Shown here: piece by piece, positions 51,642 to 61,045 of the stretch | How positions within the stretch are numbered: the first letter of the stretch is position 1 | Layout: every line of letters begins with the position of its first letter | From: Bacillota bacterium | Lineage (GTDB): Bacteria > Bacillota > Bacilli > Paenibacillales > Paenibacillaceae | Direction of reading: 5' to 3' | Length of the DNA: 64,000 bases | Assembly (NCBI GenBank): GCA_023391635.1 | Contig: JAEWAQ010000038.1 | Span: 1-64,000, forward strand | The notes under the pieces: model-generated | Seen by the model: the letters and a program-made list of their open reading frames with translations, nothing else | What the model was told of the DNA's origin: nothing | Database searches by the model: none | Made by a program: the position numbers and the translations under genes

Positions 51642-52265
51642 TCAATCTCCCTCCCGAACAGGATCTTCCAGCAAAATTCCCTTCCCGATCGCCCGATCCA
51701 GTAAATCCATCGCAAAATGCCACAGCGGAGGCGCGATCCGTTCCACAGGCGCGATCCGGTGGACGACCTGCGAGCGCACGATGCCGTTGCGCCTCCAGCT
51801 GACGCCTCCCGTATAGTAATTGTGTAACAGAGGCAGCAGCCGATCGATCGCGTTTGCATAGCGCGCCTCAGCCGTCTCCCCCGCTTCGAATTCACGCCAC
51901 AGCTGGATCCACTCCTCGCGCTGGTCCTCCGGCAGCATGCCGAACAAGCGGTCAGCCGCAGCCTGTTCACGCGCCTCTTTATCTTCATAGCCAACGGCGT
52001 CATAAGCGAACGTGTCGCCGGCATCCACTTCCACGATATCGTGAAGCAGCAACATGCGAATCACGCGGTCGATGTCGGGGCGCGGTTCCACTGTATGCTC
52101 CTGCATCAACAAGGCGAATACGGCAATATGCCAGCTGTGTTCCGCCGTATTTTCCCGCCTGCTGCCGTCCATGATCAGGGATTGCCGAAGCACGCCCTTC
52201 AACTTGTCGATCTCCGCGATGAACGCGATCTGACGCGTGATGCGCTCATTGTTCCATTGTTCCAT
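51642..52265 (-). CDS. HD-domain phosphohydrolase (YfbR/HDDC2-like)
   Basis: 207 residues. The metal site is seen as H in RRENTAEHSWHIAVFALLM, the HD pair in MLLLHDIVEVDAGD and a later aspartate in YANAIDRLLPLLHNY. Proteins of this group are 5'-deoxynucleotidases. It is followed by the GNAT gene with one base between, so the two are likely cotranscribed. Confidence 0.9.
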   Translation of the reverse strand: MEQWNNERITRQIAFIAEIDKLKGVLRQSLIMDGSRRENTAEHSWHIAVFALLMQEHTVEPRPDIDRVIRMLLLHDIVEVDAGDTFAYDAVGYEDKEAREQAAADRLFGMLPEDQREEWIQLWREFEAGETAEARYANAIDRLLPLLHNYYTGGVSWRRNGIVRSQVVHRIAPVERIAPPLWHFAMDLLDRAIGKGILLEDPVREGD

Positions 52266-52287
52266 ACCCCAGCTCCGCCTCTCTCTT

Positions 52288-53277
52288 CTATATCGCCTGC
52301 GAACCGCACGCCAGCTGACGCCAATGGTCCGGCAGCGTCACCGATCCGTGCGGAATAAGTTCCAGCTTGAAATCAGGAATCAACTCCCGTGCGCGCATAG
52401 GCTCCGGACGATCGATCAGGCCGTACAGCCATCCGAGCAAGCCGACGATCCCTTCCGGCCAATAACCGGATTCCCGCAGCACCGCTATCGCGATATCGCC
52501 GTGCCGTTTGGCCAGCCGCTTGCCATCCGGACCGAGCAGCAGCGGCGCGTGCGCATAGCGGGGCAGCTGCACCCCAAGCGCTTCCGCCAGCATGAGCTGC
52601 CTTGGCGTGGAATCGAGCAGATCCCAGCCGCGAAGCACGTCCGTGATCCCCATCGCCGCATCGTCCACGACGACGGCAAGCTGATAGCCGACGATCCCGT
52701 CCGCCCGCTTCACGACGAAATCCCCGCCGGCCCGCGCCTCGAACGACTGCAAGCCCGCTATGCCGTCCGCGAAGCTCACAGGATTGTCCGGCATGGCGAA
52801 CCGCAGCGACGGCGTCTTCTTCGTTTCCCGCTCCTTACGTTCCGCCGCGCTTAAGCCGCGGCAAGTGCCGGGATACACCGGTCCTTCCGCCTGCAAGCCG
52901 TGCGGCGCGCTGCCCGCGGCCAGCAAGTCGGCTCGGCTGCAATAACACGGGTATAGACTTCCTTCCGCCAACAGCCGCTCCATCGCTTCTTCGTACCCTT
53001 TTCCGCGCTTGCTTTGTTCATACGGCCCGCAAGCTCCGCACGTGTCAGGCCCTTCATCCCAATCCAGTCCGAGCCAGCGCATATCCCGCAAACAGCATTC
53101 CGCCCACTCCGGCTTGCACCGCGGCACGTCGATGTCCTCCATCCGCAGCACGATTTCCCCATTCTCCGACCTCGCCTGCAGCCAGGCCAGCAGCGCCGTC
53201 CCCGCATTGCCCAGGTGCAGCAGCCCCGATGGCGTCGGCGCGAATCGGCCGCGGACACGGCCTCTTCCTTCTGTCAT
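52288..53277 (-). CDS. gluQ: Glutamyl-Q tRNA(Asp) synthetase
   Basis: 329 residues. HIGH-type motif FAPTPSGLLHLGNAGTALLAW (HLGN) and KMSKS-type motif KRLAKRHGD. The C-terminal anticodon-binding domain of a full GluRS is absent, which is the mark of GluQRS; it adds glutamate to queuosine of tRNA(Asp). Zinc-type cysteines are at CYCSR, CRG and near C-G-A-C. It precedes the HD and GNAT genes in the same direction. Confidence 0.92.
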   Translation of the reverse strand: MTEGRGRVRGRFAPTPSGLLHLGNAGTALLAWLQARSENGEIVLRMEDIDVPRCKPEWAECCLRDMRWLGLDWDEGPDTCGACGPYEQSKRGKGYEEAMERLLAEGSLYPCYCSRADLLAAGSAPHGLQAEGPVYPGTCRGLSAAERKERETKKTPSLRFAMPDNPVSFADGIAGLQSFEARAGGDFVVKRADGIVGYQLAVVVDDAAMGITDVLRGWDLLDSTPRQLMLAEALGVQLPRYAHAPLLLGPDGKRLAKRHGDIAIAVLRESGYWPEGIVGLLGWLYGLIDRPEPMRARELIPDFKLELIPHGSVTLPDHWRQLACGSQAI

Positions 53278-53429
53278 CCCCTGCCTGGCCTCCTTTTTCC
53301 TGCGTCACCCAACCTGCGATTATTTTCCATTGTACCACGCGATTCATATTCCGTTCACAATTGTTCGTTAAGCTGTCGTTGTTGCATAATGAGTACAACA
53401 AGGCGCGCGCAAGGAGGCGAACGCAAGCG

Positions 53430-54104
53430 ATGACACACATACTGGTCGTAGACGATGATGCCCATATCCGCGAGCTGGTCGGACTGTTTCTGATCCGCGA
53501 AGGCTTCGAGGTGACGCAAGCGGAGGACGGCCTCGCGGCGCTCGAAGCCATGGAACGCACCCCGGCCGATCTGGTCGTTCTCGATGTCATGATGCCGCGC
53601 ATGGACGGCTGGGAGCTGTGCGCGAAGCTGCGGGAGCAGTACGACATCCCTCTGCTCATGCTGACGGCCAAGGGAGAAACTTCGCAGAAGGTCAAAGGTT
53701 TCCGGCTCGGCACGGACGATTACCTCGTCAAGCCGTTCGAGCCCGACGAGCTGGTCGTCAGGGTCAAGGCGCTGCTGAAGCGGTATCGCATTTCCATTTC
53801 CCAACAAGTATCCGTCGGCAACGTGCTGCTCGACCGGGAGGCGTTCGCCGTCATCGCGCCCGACGGCCGCATGACGCTTCCGCTCAAGGAGTTCGAATTG
53901 CTGTTCAAATTGGCGAGTTATCCCGGCATCACGTTCGCGCGCGAGCAATTGATCGAGCAAATCTGGGGCTTCGACTACGAAGGCGACGAACGCACGGTGG
54001 ACGTCCATATCAAGCGCCTTCGGGAACGGTTCCCCGATGAACGATATGGCTTTCGCATCACGACGATCCGCGGACTCGGCTACCGGCTGGAGGCGCTCGA
54101 ATGA
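53430..54104 (+). CDS. OmpR-family response regulator
   Basis: 224 residues from ATG 53430 (AAGGAGGCGAACGCAAGCG upstream). Receiver acid residues Asp8-10, phospho-acceptor Asp52 (VVLDVMMP), Lys in DYLVKPFEPDEL, and a winged-helix C-terminal domain (FAREQLIEQIWGFDYEGDERTVDVHIKRLRERF). The sequence style is close to HssR-type regulators, but no heme exporter gene is nearby. The stop overlaps the kinase start by 4 bases (ATGA). Confidence 0.93.
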   Translation: MTHILVVDDDAHIRELVGLFLIREGFEVTQAEDGLAALEAMERTPADLVVLDVMMPRMDGWELCAKLREQYDIPLLMLTAKGETSQKVKGFRLGTDDYLVKPFEPDELVVRVKALLKRYRISISQQVSVGNVLLDREAFAVIAPDGRMTLPLKEFELLFKLASYPGITFAREQLIEQIWGFDYEGDERTVDVHIKRLRERFPDERYGFRITTIRGLGYRLEALE

Positions 54105-55339
54105 TCCGTTTTCTGTCTGCCGCTTACCAACGCATGCGCCGCGCGCACCTGGCCAGACATGAGCAGCTGCACGCGCTGCAGGAGGATTTTTATCGCAAAG
54201 GCGCTGAGGAGCTTAGCCGCAATCCGAACCGCCGCAACAAGCACAAAGCCCCCCGCCCTCCTGCCAAATGGGTCGTCACCGGGATCGTTATCCTGTATTC
54301 GACCATGCTCGTAAATTACGCGCTCGCCCATTGGATCATGTCCTATGTGTACGACCACTGGTTCCCGGAAGCGGGCTCCTCGGTCGGCCGGCAATTGCTG
54401 ACCGTCGTCATCATGCTGTTCATCTTCGGTCTGATGATGACGGCAATCCGTATGATATTCGACCCCGGCCGCAAACAAATTTATTTATTCATCGCTTGGA
54501 TCGACGCGATGCGCCGCATGTCCAAGGGCGACTTCAGCGTCACGCTCGATGCCGATCCCCGCCACCTCGGGCAGATGGGCGTCCTGGTCCGCAGCTTTAA
54601 CGAAATGGCCACAGAGCTCGGTCAAATGGAACGAATGCGCCAGGAGTTCATTTCCAACGTCTCGCACGAGTTCCAGTCCCCTCTTACTTCGATTGGCGGC
54701 TTCGCGCGCGCCCTTCAGAACGAAGAGCTGACGCCGGATACGCGCCGCCATTACTTATGGATTATCGAATCCGAGAGCGCCAGATTATCCAAGCTCAGCG
54801 ATAACTTGCTCAAGCTGACATCGCTCGAATCGAACCACCATCCGTTCGAAGCCAGATCCTATCGCCTGGATCGCCAGATCCGTCGGGTCATTCTCGGCTG
54901 CGAGCCGCAGTGGCAGGCCAAGCGGCTTGAGCTGGACGTCGATCTGGACGAACTGTCGATCGTCGCGGACGAAGATCTCCTGAATCAGGTTTGGAGCAAT
55001 CTGGTGCACAACGCGATCAAATTCACGCCGGAGGGCGGCACGATCTGCGTTCGCCTGATCGAACGGGATAACCGCATCGAAGCTACCGTCACCGATACCG
55101 GCGTCGGCGTATCCGAAAAGGATCTGCCCCATCTGTTCGAGCGCTTCTTCAAAGCCGACAAAGCGCGCAGCCGCTCGGCCGGGGGCAGCGGTCTGGGCTT
55201 GTCCATCGTCAAGAAGATCGTCGAGCTGCATCACGGGTCCGTAACGGCAAGCAGCCGGAGCGGCGAAGGCACGACGTTCCGGGTCGCGCTTCCCGCGGTC
55301 AGCCGCGCCGAAGAAGCTCAAGAGCCGCTGCGCCCTTGA
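54101..55339 (+). CDS. Membrane sensor histidine kinase
   Basis: 412 residues. Cytoplasmic N-terminus, membrane helix (about 57-77), short outside loop, second helix (about 98-118), HAMP-like region (DAMRRMSKGDFSVTL, about 135-180), phospho-acceptor His189 (NVSHEFQSPLTSIGG) and HATPase_c (VWSNLVHNAIKFTPEGG, DTGVGVSEKDLPHLFERFFKADKARSRSAGGSGLGLSIVKKI). Partner of the regulator gene it overlaps. Stimulus unknown; a short sensing loop of about 20 residues suggests a membrane or envelope cue. Confidence 0.93.
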   Translation: MIRFLSAAYQRMRRAHLARHEQLHALQEDFYRKGAEELSRNPNRRNKHKAPRPPAKWVVTGIVILYSTMLVNYALAHWIMSYVYDHWFPEAGSSVGRQLLTVVIMLFIFGLMMTAIRMIFDPGRKQIYLFIAWIDAMRRMSKGDFSVTLDADPRHLGQMGVLVRSFNEMATELGQMERMRQEFISNVSHEFQSPLTSIGGFARALQNEELTPDTRRHYLWIIESESARLSKLSDNLLKLTSLESNHHPFEARSYRLDRQIRRVILGCEPQWQAKRLELDVDLDELSIVADEDLLNQVWSNLVHNAIKFTPEGGTICVRLIERDNRIEATVTDTGVGVSEKDLPHLFERFFKADKARSRSAGGSGLGLSIVKKIVELHHGSVTASSRSGEGTTFRVALPAVSRAEEAQEPLRP

Positions 55340-55411
55340 AATGTGATACACTAGCGCTAAGCGCACGCGTCTGCGTTCGCGCGCTACTCTATCACAGTCG
55401 GGGGAATCCGG

Positions 55412-57730
55412 ATGAAACGAACGGAGAAGATCAACGCCCGTCATCTGGCCATTATGGAATCGGCGCACGATATGATCGCCACCTTCGACCCGCGCGGCAA
55501 AATCCGCTACCTCAACCGCGCCGGCTACCGTTTTCTTGGCATTACGAACCTGCAAGGCAAGAACGGGCAGCTCGAAACGTACATGTCGGAAGAGACGACG
55601 ATCCGCCTGGTCCGGGGCCTGAAGATCGCGCTGGAGCAAGGCTACTGGCAAGACGAATCCGAATGGATAACGAAGAGCGGAGATATCCGCATCACCTCGC
55701 AGACCGTTGTCGCCCATCCTGCCGAGGACGGCGACGAACCTTACTATTCCACAATTTCCCGCGATATTACCGAACGCAAAGAGATCGAGCGTCAACTGGT
55801 GCTCGCCAAGCAAGCCGCAGACGAAGCCAACGAGACGAAGAGCCGGTTCCTCGTGCGGATGAGCCACGAAATTCGCACGCCCCTGAACGGCATCATCGGC
55901 CTGACTCATCTGCTTCAACGCACCCAACTAAACGACGTGCAGCGAGATTATTTGCGTCTTATCTCTACTTCCTCCAGCACGATGATGCATATTCTGAACG
56001 ACATCCTCGACTTCGCCCGCATCGAATCGGACAAGCTGACGATCGAGCAGATTCCTTTCCGACTCGCGAATACGCTCGACCGGCTGAGCGGCACGTTCAC
56101 CGTGCTGCTCGGGCCCAAGCCGGTCGATCTGATCATTTATACGGAACCCGACGTACCGGACGAACTGCACGGGGATCCGAACCGCCTCGAGCAAGTGCTG
56201 CTGAACCTGGTCGGCAATGCGATCAAGTTCACGGAGAGCGGCAGCATCCAGCTGCATATTTCCCTGTCCGGCGAATCGCAGACGCGCAAGCGGCTTAACT
56301 TCGTCGTCTCGGATACCGGAATCGGCATGACGCCTGAACAGCTGGACGCCCTGTTCGTCCCGTTCGTGCAGGCAGCCGGCGGCGCCGGCCGCATGTCCGG
56401 CGGATCGGGACTTGGACTGGCGATCAGCCAGGCGCTGATCCAGCGCATGGGCGGAACGGGCATAAAAGCCGCCAGCCGGTACGGCGAAGGGACGACCTTT
56501 ACCTTCGAATTGGAATTTCCGGCAGACCCGACGTCCGTCGGCGCCAGCATCTTGCCAACCGACATGCGCGTGCTCGTGCTTGAAGACAGCGCCGCCATGC
56601 GCGCGCATTGGGAGAGAACGCTGGCGCAGCTCGGCTGCTCGGTTCGTACGGCCGCGACCTGGCAAGAGACGCGCAGGCTGATGAGCTTGGGCTGCTGGGA
56701 CGTCTGGATCGCCGACATGGAAGCGGACGATATGCATGGAGAGACGACTTGGGCGGAATGGAAATCGGAGGCGGATGCCTTCGGCGTCGCCACGCTATGC
56801 AGCACTTCCCTGTACGGCCGAGATGCGTTGATGTCGCTGCCGGAGCAGTTGCGGCCAGCGGGCGTCCTGCTCAAGCCTGCGGCCAAGCAGCGCATTGCGC
56901 ACGCCTTGCTCAGCTTGAAAGACAGCAAGCAGCACGATCGCGCCGAAGGCGGCGAAGCAGCTTCGGAAGCTTCACCGCGTCCGCAGTTGCTGGGCAAGGT
57001 GCTCGTCGTCGAAGACGATCCGATCAGCCGTACGGTCATGACCGAGATTTTGAAGGAATTCGGTCTCGAAGTTTATGAAGCGACACAAGCTGCGGAAGCG
57101 ATCCACCTGCTCGAACGCCAATCCTGCCATATGGTATTGATGGATTTGCATCTGCAGGACACGAACGGCTTGGCGCTCATGCAGCACATCCGCCTCAACG
57201 ACAGATGGAACGAAATGCCGATCATCGTCATATCGGGCGCGCAGGAAGAATCCATCTGGCAGCAAGCCAGACTGGCCGGAATGAGCGACCGCTTGCCCAA
57301 GCCCGTCGAACCGAATACGCTGTTCCGGCTGCTGACCAAGTGGCTGCCTCCTGCCGAACATCCGGGACAGTCGGGCCGCTGGTGGACCGACACGGAATTG
57401 CTCGACATTCCGCATGCGCTGCACCGGCTCGACGGCAAAACCGGGCTCTATTTACGACTATTGGAACGTTTCGCGGACGAGTATGCCAACTTGCCCGCCA
57501 GATTGCAGCAATTATGCCAGGAAGGCGATACCGATAAGCTGCATCGCGTGCTCCATTCGTTTCGCGGCGCCGCCTCGCACCTGGGGGCCAATCTGATCGC
57601 TTCGGACGCTTATCTGCTGGAAGAGGCCTGTGTGCGGAACGAACCGATGCAGGAACTGCTCGTCAAGCTGGATCTCGGACTGCGCCGTCTCATTCTCGCG
57701 ATTCAAGACATTTTAAGACAAAAAAAGTAG
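55412..57730 (+). CDS. Hybrid sensor histidine kinase with two receivers and an Hpt domain
   Basis: 772 residues in the order PAS (about 10-120, with PAC), HisKA with His152 (RMSHEIRTPLNGIIGL), HATPase_c (about 240-370, LLNLVGNAIKFTES, SDTGIGMTPEQLDALF), a degenerate receiver (about 388-510, MRVLVLEDSAAMRAHW with IADMEADDMHGE), a second receiver (about 530-650, KVLVVEDDPISRTV and VLMDLHLQDTNG) and a C-terminal Hpt helix bundle (HRVLHSFRGAASHLG near 710). No membrane segment. GGGGGAATCCGG precedes the ATG. A full phosphorelay on one chain; it may feed the next regulator. Confidence 0.92.
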   Translation: MKRTEKINARHLAIMESAHDMIATFDPRGKIRYLNRAGYRFLGITNLQGKNGQLETYMSEETTIRLVRGLKIALEQGYWQDESEWITKSGDIRITSQTVVAHPAEDGDEPYYSTISRDITERKEIERQLVLAKQAADEANETKSRFLVRMSHEIRTPLNGIIGLTHLLQRTQLNDVQRDYLRLISTSSSTMMHILNDILDFARIESDKLTIEQIPFRLANTLDRLSGTFTVLLGPKPVDLIIYTEPDVPDELHGDPNRLEQVLLNLVGNAIKFTESGSIQLHISLSGESQTRKRLNFVVSDTGIGMTPEQLDALFVPFVQAAGGAGRMSGGSGLGLAISQALIQRMGGTGIKAASRYGEGTTFTFELEFPADPTSVGASILPTDMRVLVLEDSAAMRAHWERTLAQLGCSVRTAATWQETRRLMSLGCWDVWIADMEADDMHGETTWAEWKSEADAFGVATLCSTSLYGRDALMSLPEQLRPAGVLLKPAAKQRIAHALLSLKDSKQHDRAEGGEAASEASPRPQLLGKVLVVEDDPISRTVMTEILKEFGLEVYEATQAAEAIHLLERQSCHMVLMDLHLQDTNGLALMQHIRLNDRWNEMPIIVISGAQEESIWQQARLAGMSDRLPKPVEPNTLFRLLTKWLPPAEHPGQSGRWWTDTELLDIPHALHRLDGKTGLYLRLLERFADEYANLPARLQQLCQEGDTDKLHRVLHSFRGAASHLGANLIASDAYLLEEACVRNEPMQELLVKLDLGLRRLILAIQDILRQKK

Positions 57731-57760
57731 TTAGACGGATGCAAGTCGACAAGATATAAT
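57731..57760 (+). promoter_or_regulatory. Possible SigA promoter of the 57788 regulator
   Basis: TTAGAC (57731-57736), 18-base spacer, TATAAT (57755-57760). It lies immediately after the hybrid kinase stop codon. Confidence 0.5.
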
Positions 57761-57787
57761 AGAGTTGCAGCTATTTGTTAGCAAATT

Positions 57788-58534
57788 GTGAGTTTCCCAA
57801 ACAATTCGACCAAGTTGGTGATCTTTTTGACGAAGATTCTCGTAGTGGAAGACGACCAGATCATCGGCGAAATGCTCACCATGTACTTAACGGAGGAACA
57901 GTTTCAAGTACAGCGCGAGAGCACAGCCAAGGACGGCTTTCTTGCCGTCGAATCGTTCGATCCCGACGTCATTTTGCTCGATCTCATCCTTCCGGATTCC
58001 CAAGGCACCGATCTGTGTGCCCAATTCAGGAAGCTGACGGACGTTCCGCTCATCGTCGTATCGATGAAGACCGCCGTGGCGGATCGCATCCAGGCTATTG
58101 ACGCGGGCGCGGACGATTATTTGGTCAAGCCGTTCAGCATGCAGGAGCTTAAGGTGCGCATCGGAGCGCTGCTCAGGCGCCGCAATCATCCGGTCGACCC
58201 GTCAGGAAGACCGAGGGGCGCTATGTCGGCAGCCGCGGCCGATCCGCGCAAGGGCATCGTGCTGGAAATCGATCGCCGCACGCTCGTTCGCAACGGCGAG
58301 CCGATTGAGACGACGTTCTCCGAATACGAGATTATGAAACTGTTCATCGAGCATCCGGGCCGGGTTTATACGCGCGAAGAATTGATCAGCGCCGTCAGGG
58401 GCATCGACTCTTTCGTGAATGATCGCGCCATCGACGTCCATGTGACAAACCTGCGGCGCAAGCTGGAGGACAATCCGAAGCAGCCTCAATACATCAAGAC
58501 CGTATGGGGCGTAGGCTATAAATATGTTCCATAA
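57788..58534 (+). CDS. OmpR-family response regulator
   Basis: Up to 248 residues from GTG 57788; a TTG 13 codons later (before TKILVVEDD) is an alternative start, and neither has a strong ribosome binding site. Receiver: acidic pair in VVEDDQIIG, phospho-acceptor Asp65 (ILLDLILPD), Lys in DYLVKPFSMQEL. A winged helix follows (VYTREELISAVRGIDSFVNDRAIDVHVTNLRRKLEDNPKQPQYIKTVWGVGYKYVP). Position after the hybrid kinase suggests it receives phosphate from that Hpt domain. Confidence 0.9.
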   Translation: MSFPNNSTKLVIFLTKILVVEDDQIIGEMLTMYLTEEQFQVQRESTAKDGFLAVESFDPDVILLDLILPDSQGTDLCAQFRKLTDVPLIVVSMKTAVADRIQAIDAGADDYLVKPFSMQELKVRIGALLRRRNHPVDPSGRPRGAMSAAAADPRKGIVLEIDRRTLVRNGEPIETTFSEYEIMKLFIEHPGRVYTREELISAVRGIDSFVNDRAIDVHVTNLRRKLEDNPKQPQYIKTVWGVGYKYVP

Positions 58535-58630
58535 TGACAGCTGAGCCCTCTCTTAACATCTCACCGCAAACTTTCTAAATCTTTGTCAAGTAAACTCACG
58601 GTGAACCACTGTGGAGGGACTACATACACC

Positions 58631-60517
58631 ATGATCCACTTGCCTAATCTGCTGCAGAATTTCGTAAACATACTTGTCTTCATTATGATAGCAAACCGTA
58701 TTTACGGATGGACCCTGCATTGGAACGAACCCGCAAGACGCATCGTCATCGGGGCGATGTTCGGCATCGCGGGGCTGCTCTCGATGCAGATGCCGATCCA
58801 GGCGGGCGACGGGATTACCGTCGATTTGAAGGGCGTGCTGGCCGGTTTGTCCGGCTTGATGGGCGGATCCTTATCCGCCTTTATTGCTGTTCTTCTGATC
58901 GGCGGTTATCGGATTTACCTGGGTGGAGCCGGCATGCTGCCCGGCTTGATCTGCATTGTATTGGTCGCGGGCATCGGCGCGCTTCTGCGACTTCAATATA
59001 TGAAGCAGTCGTTGCCGCTTCGCCGGATCTGGTGGGCGCCCGTCTTGTTCGGCTGGATGATCGCGGTCATGCAATTGACGCTTACATCCATGTTCCCGGC
59101 TGAAGTCCGCAATGAGCTGCTGCAGCAATTTACCATTCCGCTCTTGCTTGTCTATCCCTCCGCTTGCCTTATCCTCCATTATTTCCTGACAATCGAATGG
59201 GTGAAACTGACGAATGCCCAGCTCGACCGCGTGACCGGACTGCCGACATCGGACTTCTTGAAGAAGCGATGGCAGCAAACGATCGCGCGTCGGAAGCCTT
59301 TCGCTCTCGTCATCCTGAATGTGGAGCGGCTGCGCACCGTGAACGATATGCACGGCGTGCATGCGGCCAATGAGCTGCTGAAGGAATGCGGCAACCGGCT
59401 TCGGCAGAACGTCCCTGCCGGCACCACGATCTGCCGCTACAATGGACGCGATTTCGCAGTGACCCTCCCGCACTACGACATGCTTCAAGCGTTGATCTGG
59501 CTTGTCGACACGAAGAAGCTGCTGTCCGCTCCCTATCCGGTGCAAGGCAATCTATGTCTTGTTTCGTTCAGCTCCGGCCTGGCCGTATACGAGGGCGATG
59601 AAGCGACCTTGGACGAACTGTGCCTGAAAGCCGATACGGCATTGCGCTATGCGATGGACAACGGCCTGGATCAGACCGTTCCTTACGAGGATCGCCTGAC
59701 AGAGCAGCTGCGCTACCGGACCAGTCTCGAGAAAGATCTTGGCTTTGCGCTGGAACGCGACCAATTCCAACTGCATTATCAACCTCAATACGAACTGGAG
59801 ACCGGAAGGCTGCGCGGCTTCGAGGCGCTGATTCGCTGGAATCATCCCGACTGGGGAGCAATCTCCCCCGCCGAATTCATTCCGCTCGCGGAGGAGTCGC
59901 GGCTGATTATCCCGATCGGCGAATGGGTGCTGAAAACCGCGTGCTCCATGGCGATGCGGATGAACTTGAACGACACGGGCACGACGATCGCGGTCAACGT
60001 CTCCGCGGTGCAATTGCTCGAGCCCGATTTTCCCGACCGCGTCCACGAGATTCTGCAGATCACCGGCCTGCGCGGTGAACGTCTGGAGCTCGAACTGACC
60101 GAGAGCACGCTCGTCCAATCGTTCGAGCAGGCTTCCAAGCAGCTGCTTCGCATCAAGCAATGGGGCATTCGGCTGGCGCTCGACGACTTCGGCGTCGGCT
60201 ACTCCTCGCTCAGCTATTTGCGCCGCATGCCGTTCGACCTGATCAAGATCGACCGCAGCTTCATCGAGGATATCGGCCGCAGCCACGACGACCGCATGAC
60301 CAAGTCGCTCATCGACTGGGTGAAGGAGCTGCGTTACGGCATTTTGGCGGAAGGACTGGAGTCGCATGACCAACTGTATTGGCTGAAGCAGTGGAAGTGC
60401 GATTTCGCGCAAGGCTATCTGTTCAGCAGGCCGATTCCCGAGCCTGACCTGCAGAGGCAGCTGCGCTCCACGATCTCGATCGCGCCGACCGGACTATCAC
60501 CGGGAACGCCGTCATGA
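58631..60517 (+). CDS. Membrane c-di-GMP phosphodiesterase with degenerate GGDEF and EAL domains
   Basis: 628 residues from ATG 58631 (GGAGGGAC upstream). Five or six hydrophobic helices fill the first 190 residues, including GVLAGLSGLMGGSLSAFIAVLLIGGYRIYLGGAG, the 5TM LytS-like sensor form. A GGDEF domain follows (about 210-360), but its signature is RYNGRDF rather than GGDEF, so cyclase activity is unlikely. The EAL domain (about 380-620) is intact: FEALIRWNHPDWG, NVSAVQLLEP, ELTESTLV and DDFGVGYSSLSYLRRMPFDLIKIDRSF. It probably hydrolyses c-di-GMP under membrane-sensor control. The 3' end overlaps the convergent bstA-like gene by six bases. Confidence 0.9.
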   Translation: MIHLPNLLQNFVNILVFIMIANRIYGWTLHWNEPARRIVIGAMFGIAGLLSMQMPIQAGDGITVDLKGVLAGLSGLMGGSLSAFIAVLLIGGYRIYLGGAGMLPGLICIVLVAGIGALLRLQYMKQSLPLRRIWWAPVLFGWMIAVMQLTLTSMFPAEVRNELLQQFTIPLLLVYPSACLILHYFLTIEWVKLTNAQLDRVTGLPTSDFLKKRWQQTIARRKPFALVILNVERLRTVNDMHGVHAANELLKECGNRLRQNVPAGTTICRYNGRDFAVTLPHYDMLQALIWLVDTKKLLSAPYPVQGNLCLVSFSSGLAVYEGDEATLDELCLKADTALRYAMDNGLDQTVPYEDRLTEQLRYRTSLEKDLGFALERDQFQLHYQPQYELETGRLRGFEALIRWNHPDWGAISPAEFIPLAEESRLIIPIGEWVLKTACSMAMRMNLNDTGTTIAVNVSAVQLLEPDFPDRVHEILQITGLRGERLELELTESTLVQSFEQASKQLLRIKQWGIRLALDDFGVGYSSLSYLRRMPFDLIKIDRSFIEDIGRSHDDRMTKSLIDWVKELRYGILAEGLESHDQLYWLKQWKCDFAQGYLFSRPIPEPDLQRQLRSTISIAPTGLSPGTPS

Positions 60518-61045
60518 CCACCCCTTACGATCGCGCAGCGACGTGATGTGCGCGACGTGATGCCGTCCATGCCAGGCGTACAACCCGAGCGTGCGGTCAA
60601 GGCGCGACGAACGCGAAGCTTCCGGGTAACGGTACGTTCTCGCGAAGTCCGCATCGTTCATCGCGCGCAGGAGCAGCGACCAGCGGGCATGCAGCCCGCT
60701 TACTTGTTCAACGGCCAGCGAGACGGGCGCCCTGTCGGAATCGGCCAGCTTCGCCCACGCGTCTTCATCGTAAGTCTTGATGACCGGATCCTCTTCGGTC
60801 AAAGCCAGCTTGAAACGCATCATGCAATTCATGTGGCTGTCCGTCAGATGATGCGCGACTTGCCTGACGGTCCAACCCCCTTCCCGGTACGGCGTATCGA
60901 GCTGCTCGTCCGTCAATCCGTCCAGCGCCGCCGCCAGTTGCCCCGGCAGAAGTTCGATGTCGCGAATCCAGGCTTCTCTCTGTTCAGGCGCGATCTCGCC
61001 CTCTTGTACGAATTTCCCGATCGGATAACGCAGATCTTGCGTCAT
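60512..61045 (-). CDS. bstA: DinB-superfamily putative bacillithiol S-transferase (YfiT/BstA-like)
   Basis: 177 residues. The family N-terminus DLRYPIGKF and the metal histidines VRQVAHHLTDSHMN (about 67-78) and YAWHGRHHVAHITSL (about 155-168) are present. BstA/YfiT proteins attach bacillithiol to electrophiles. The start overlaps the hisC stop as ATGA, so it is cotranscribed with it. Confidence 0.88.
   Translation of the reverse strand: MTQDLRYPIGKFVQEGEIAPEQREAWIRDIELLPGQLAAALDGLTDEQLDTPYREGGWTVRQVAHHLTDSHMNCMMRFKLALTEEDPVIKTYDEDAWAKLADSDRAPVSLAVEQVSGLHARWSLLLRAMNDADFARTYRYPEASRSSRLDRTLGLYAWHGRHHVAHITSLRDRKGWS

Noticed and set aside
51643..52024. N-terminal half of the long open frame over the HD gene
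   Set aside because: It is a Cys/Arg-rich shadow of the HD gene; the GNAT homology begins at the TTG at 51640.
53340..53429. A strong promoter for the 53430 regulator
   Set aside because: CATAAT has only a poor TTGTTC at 18 bases upstream; too weak to call.
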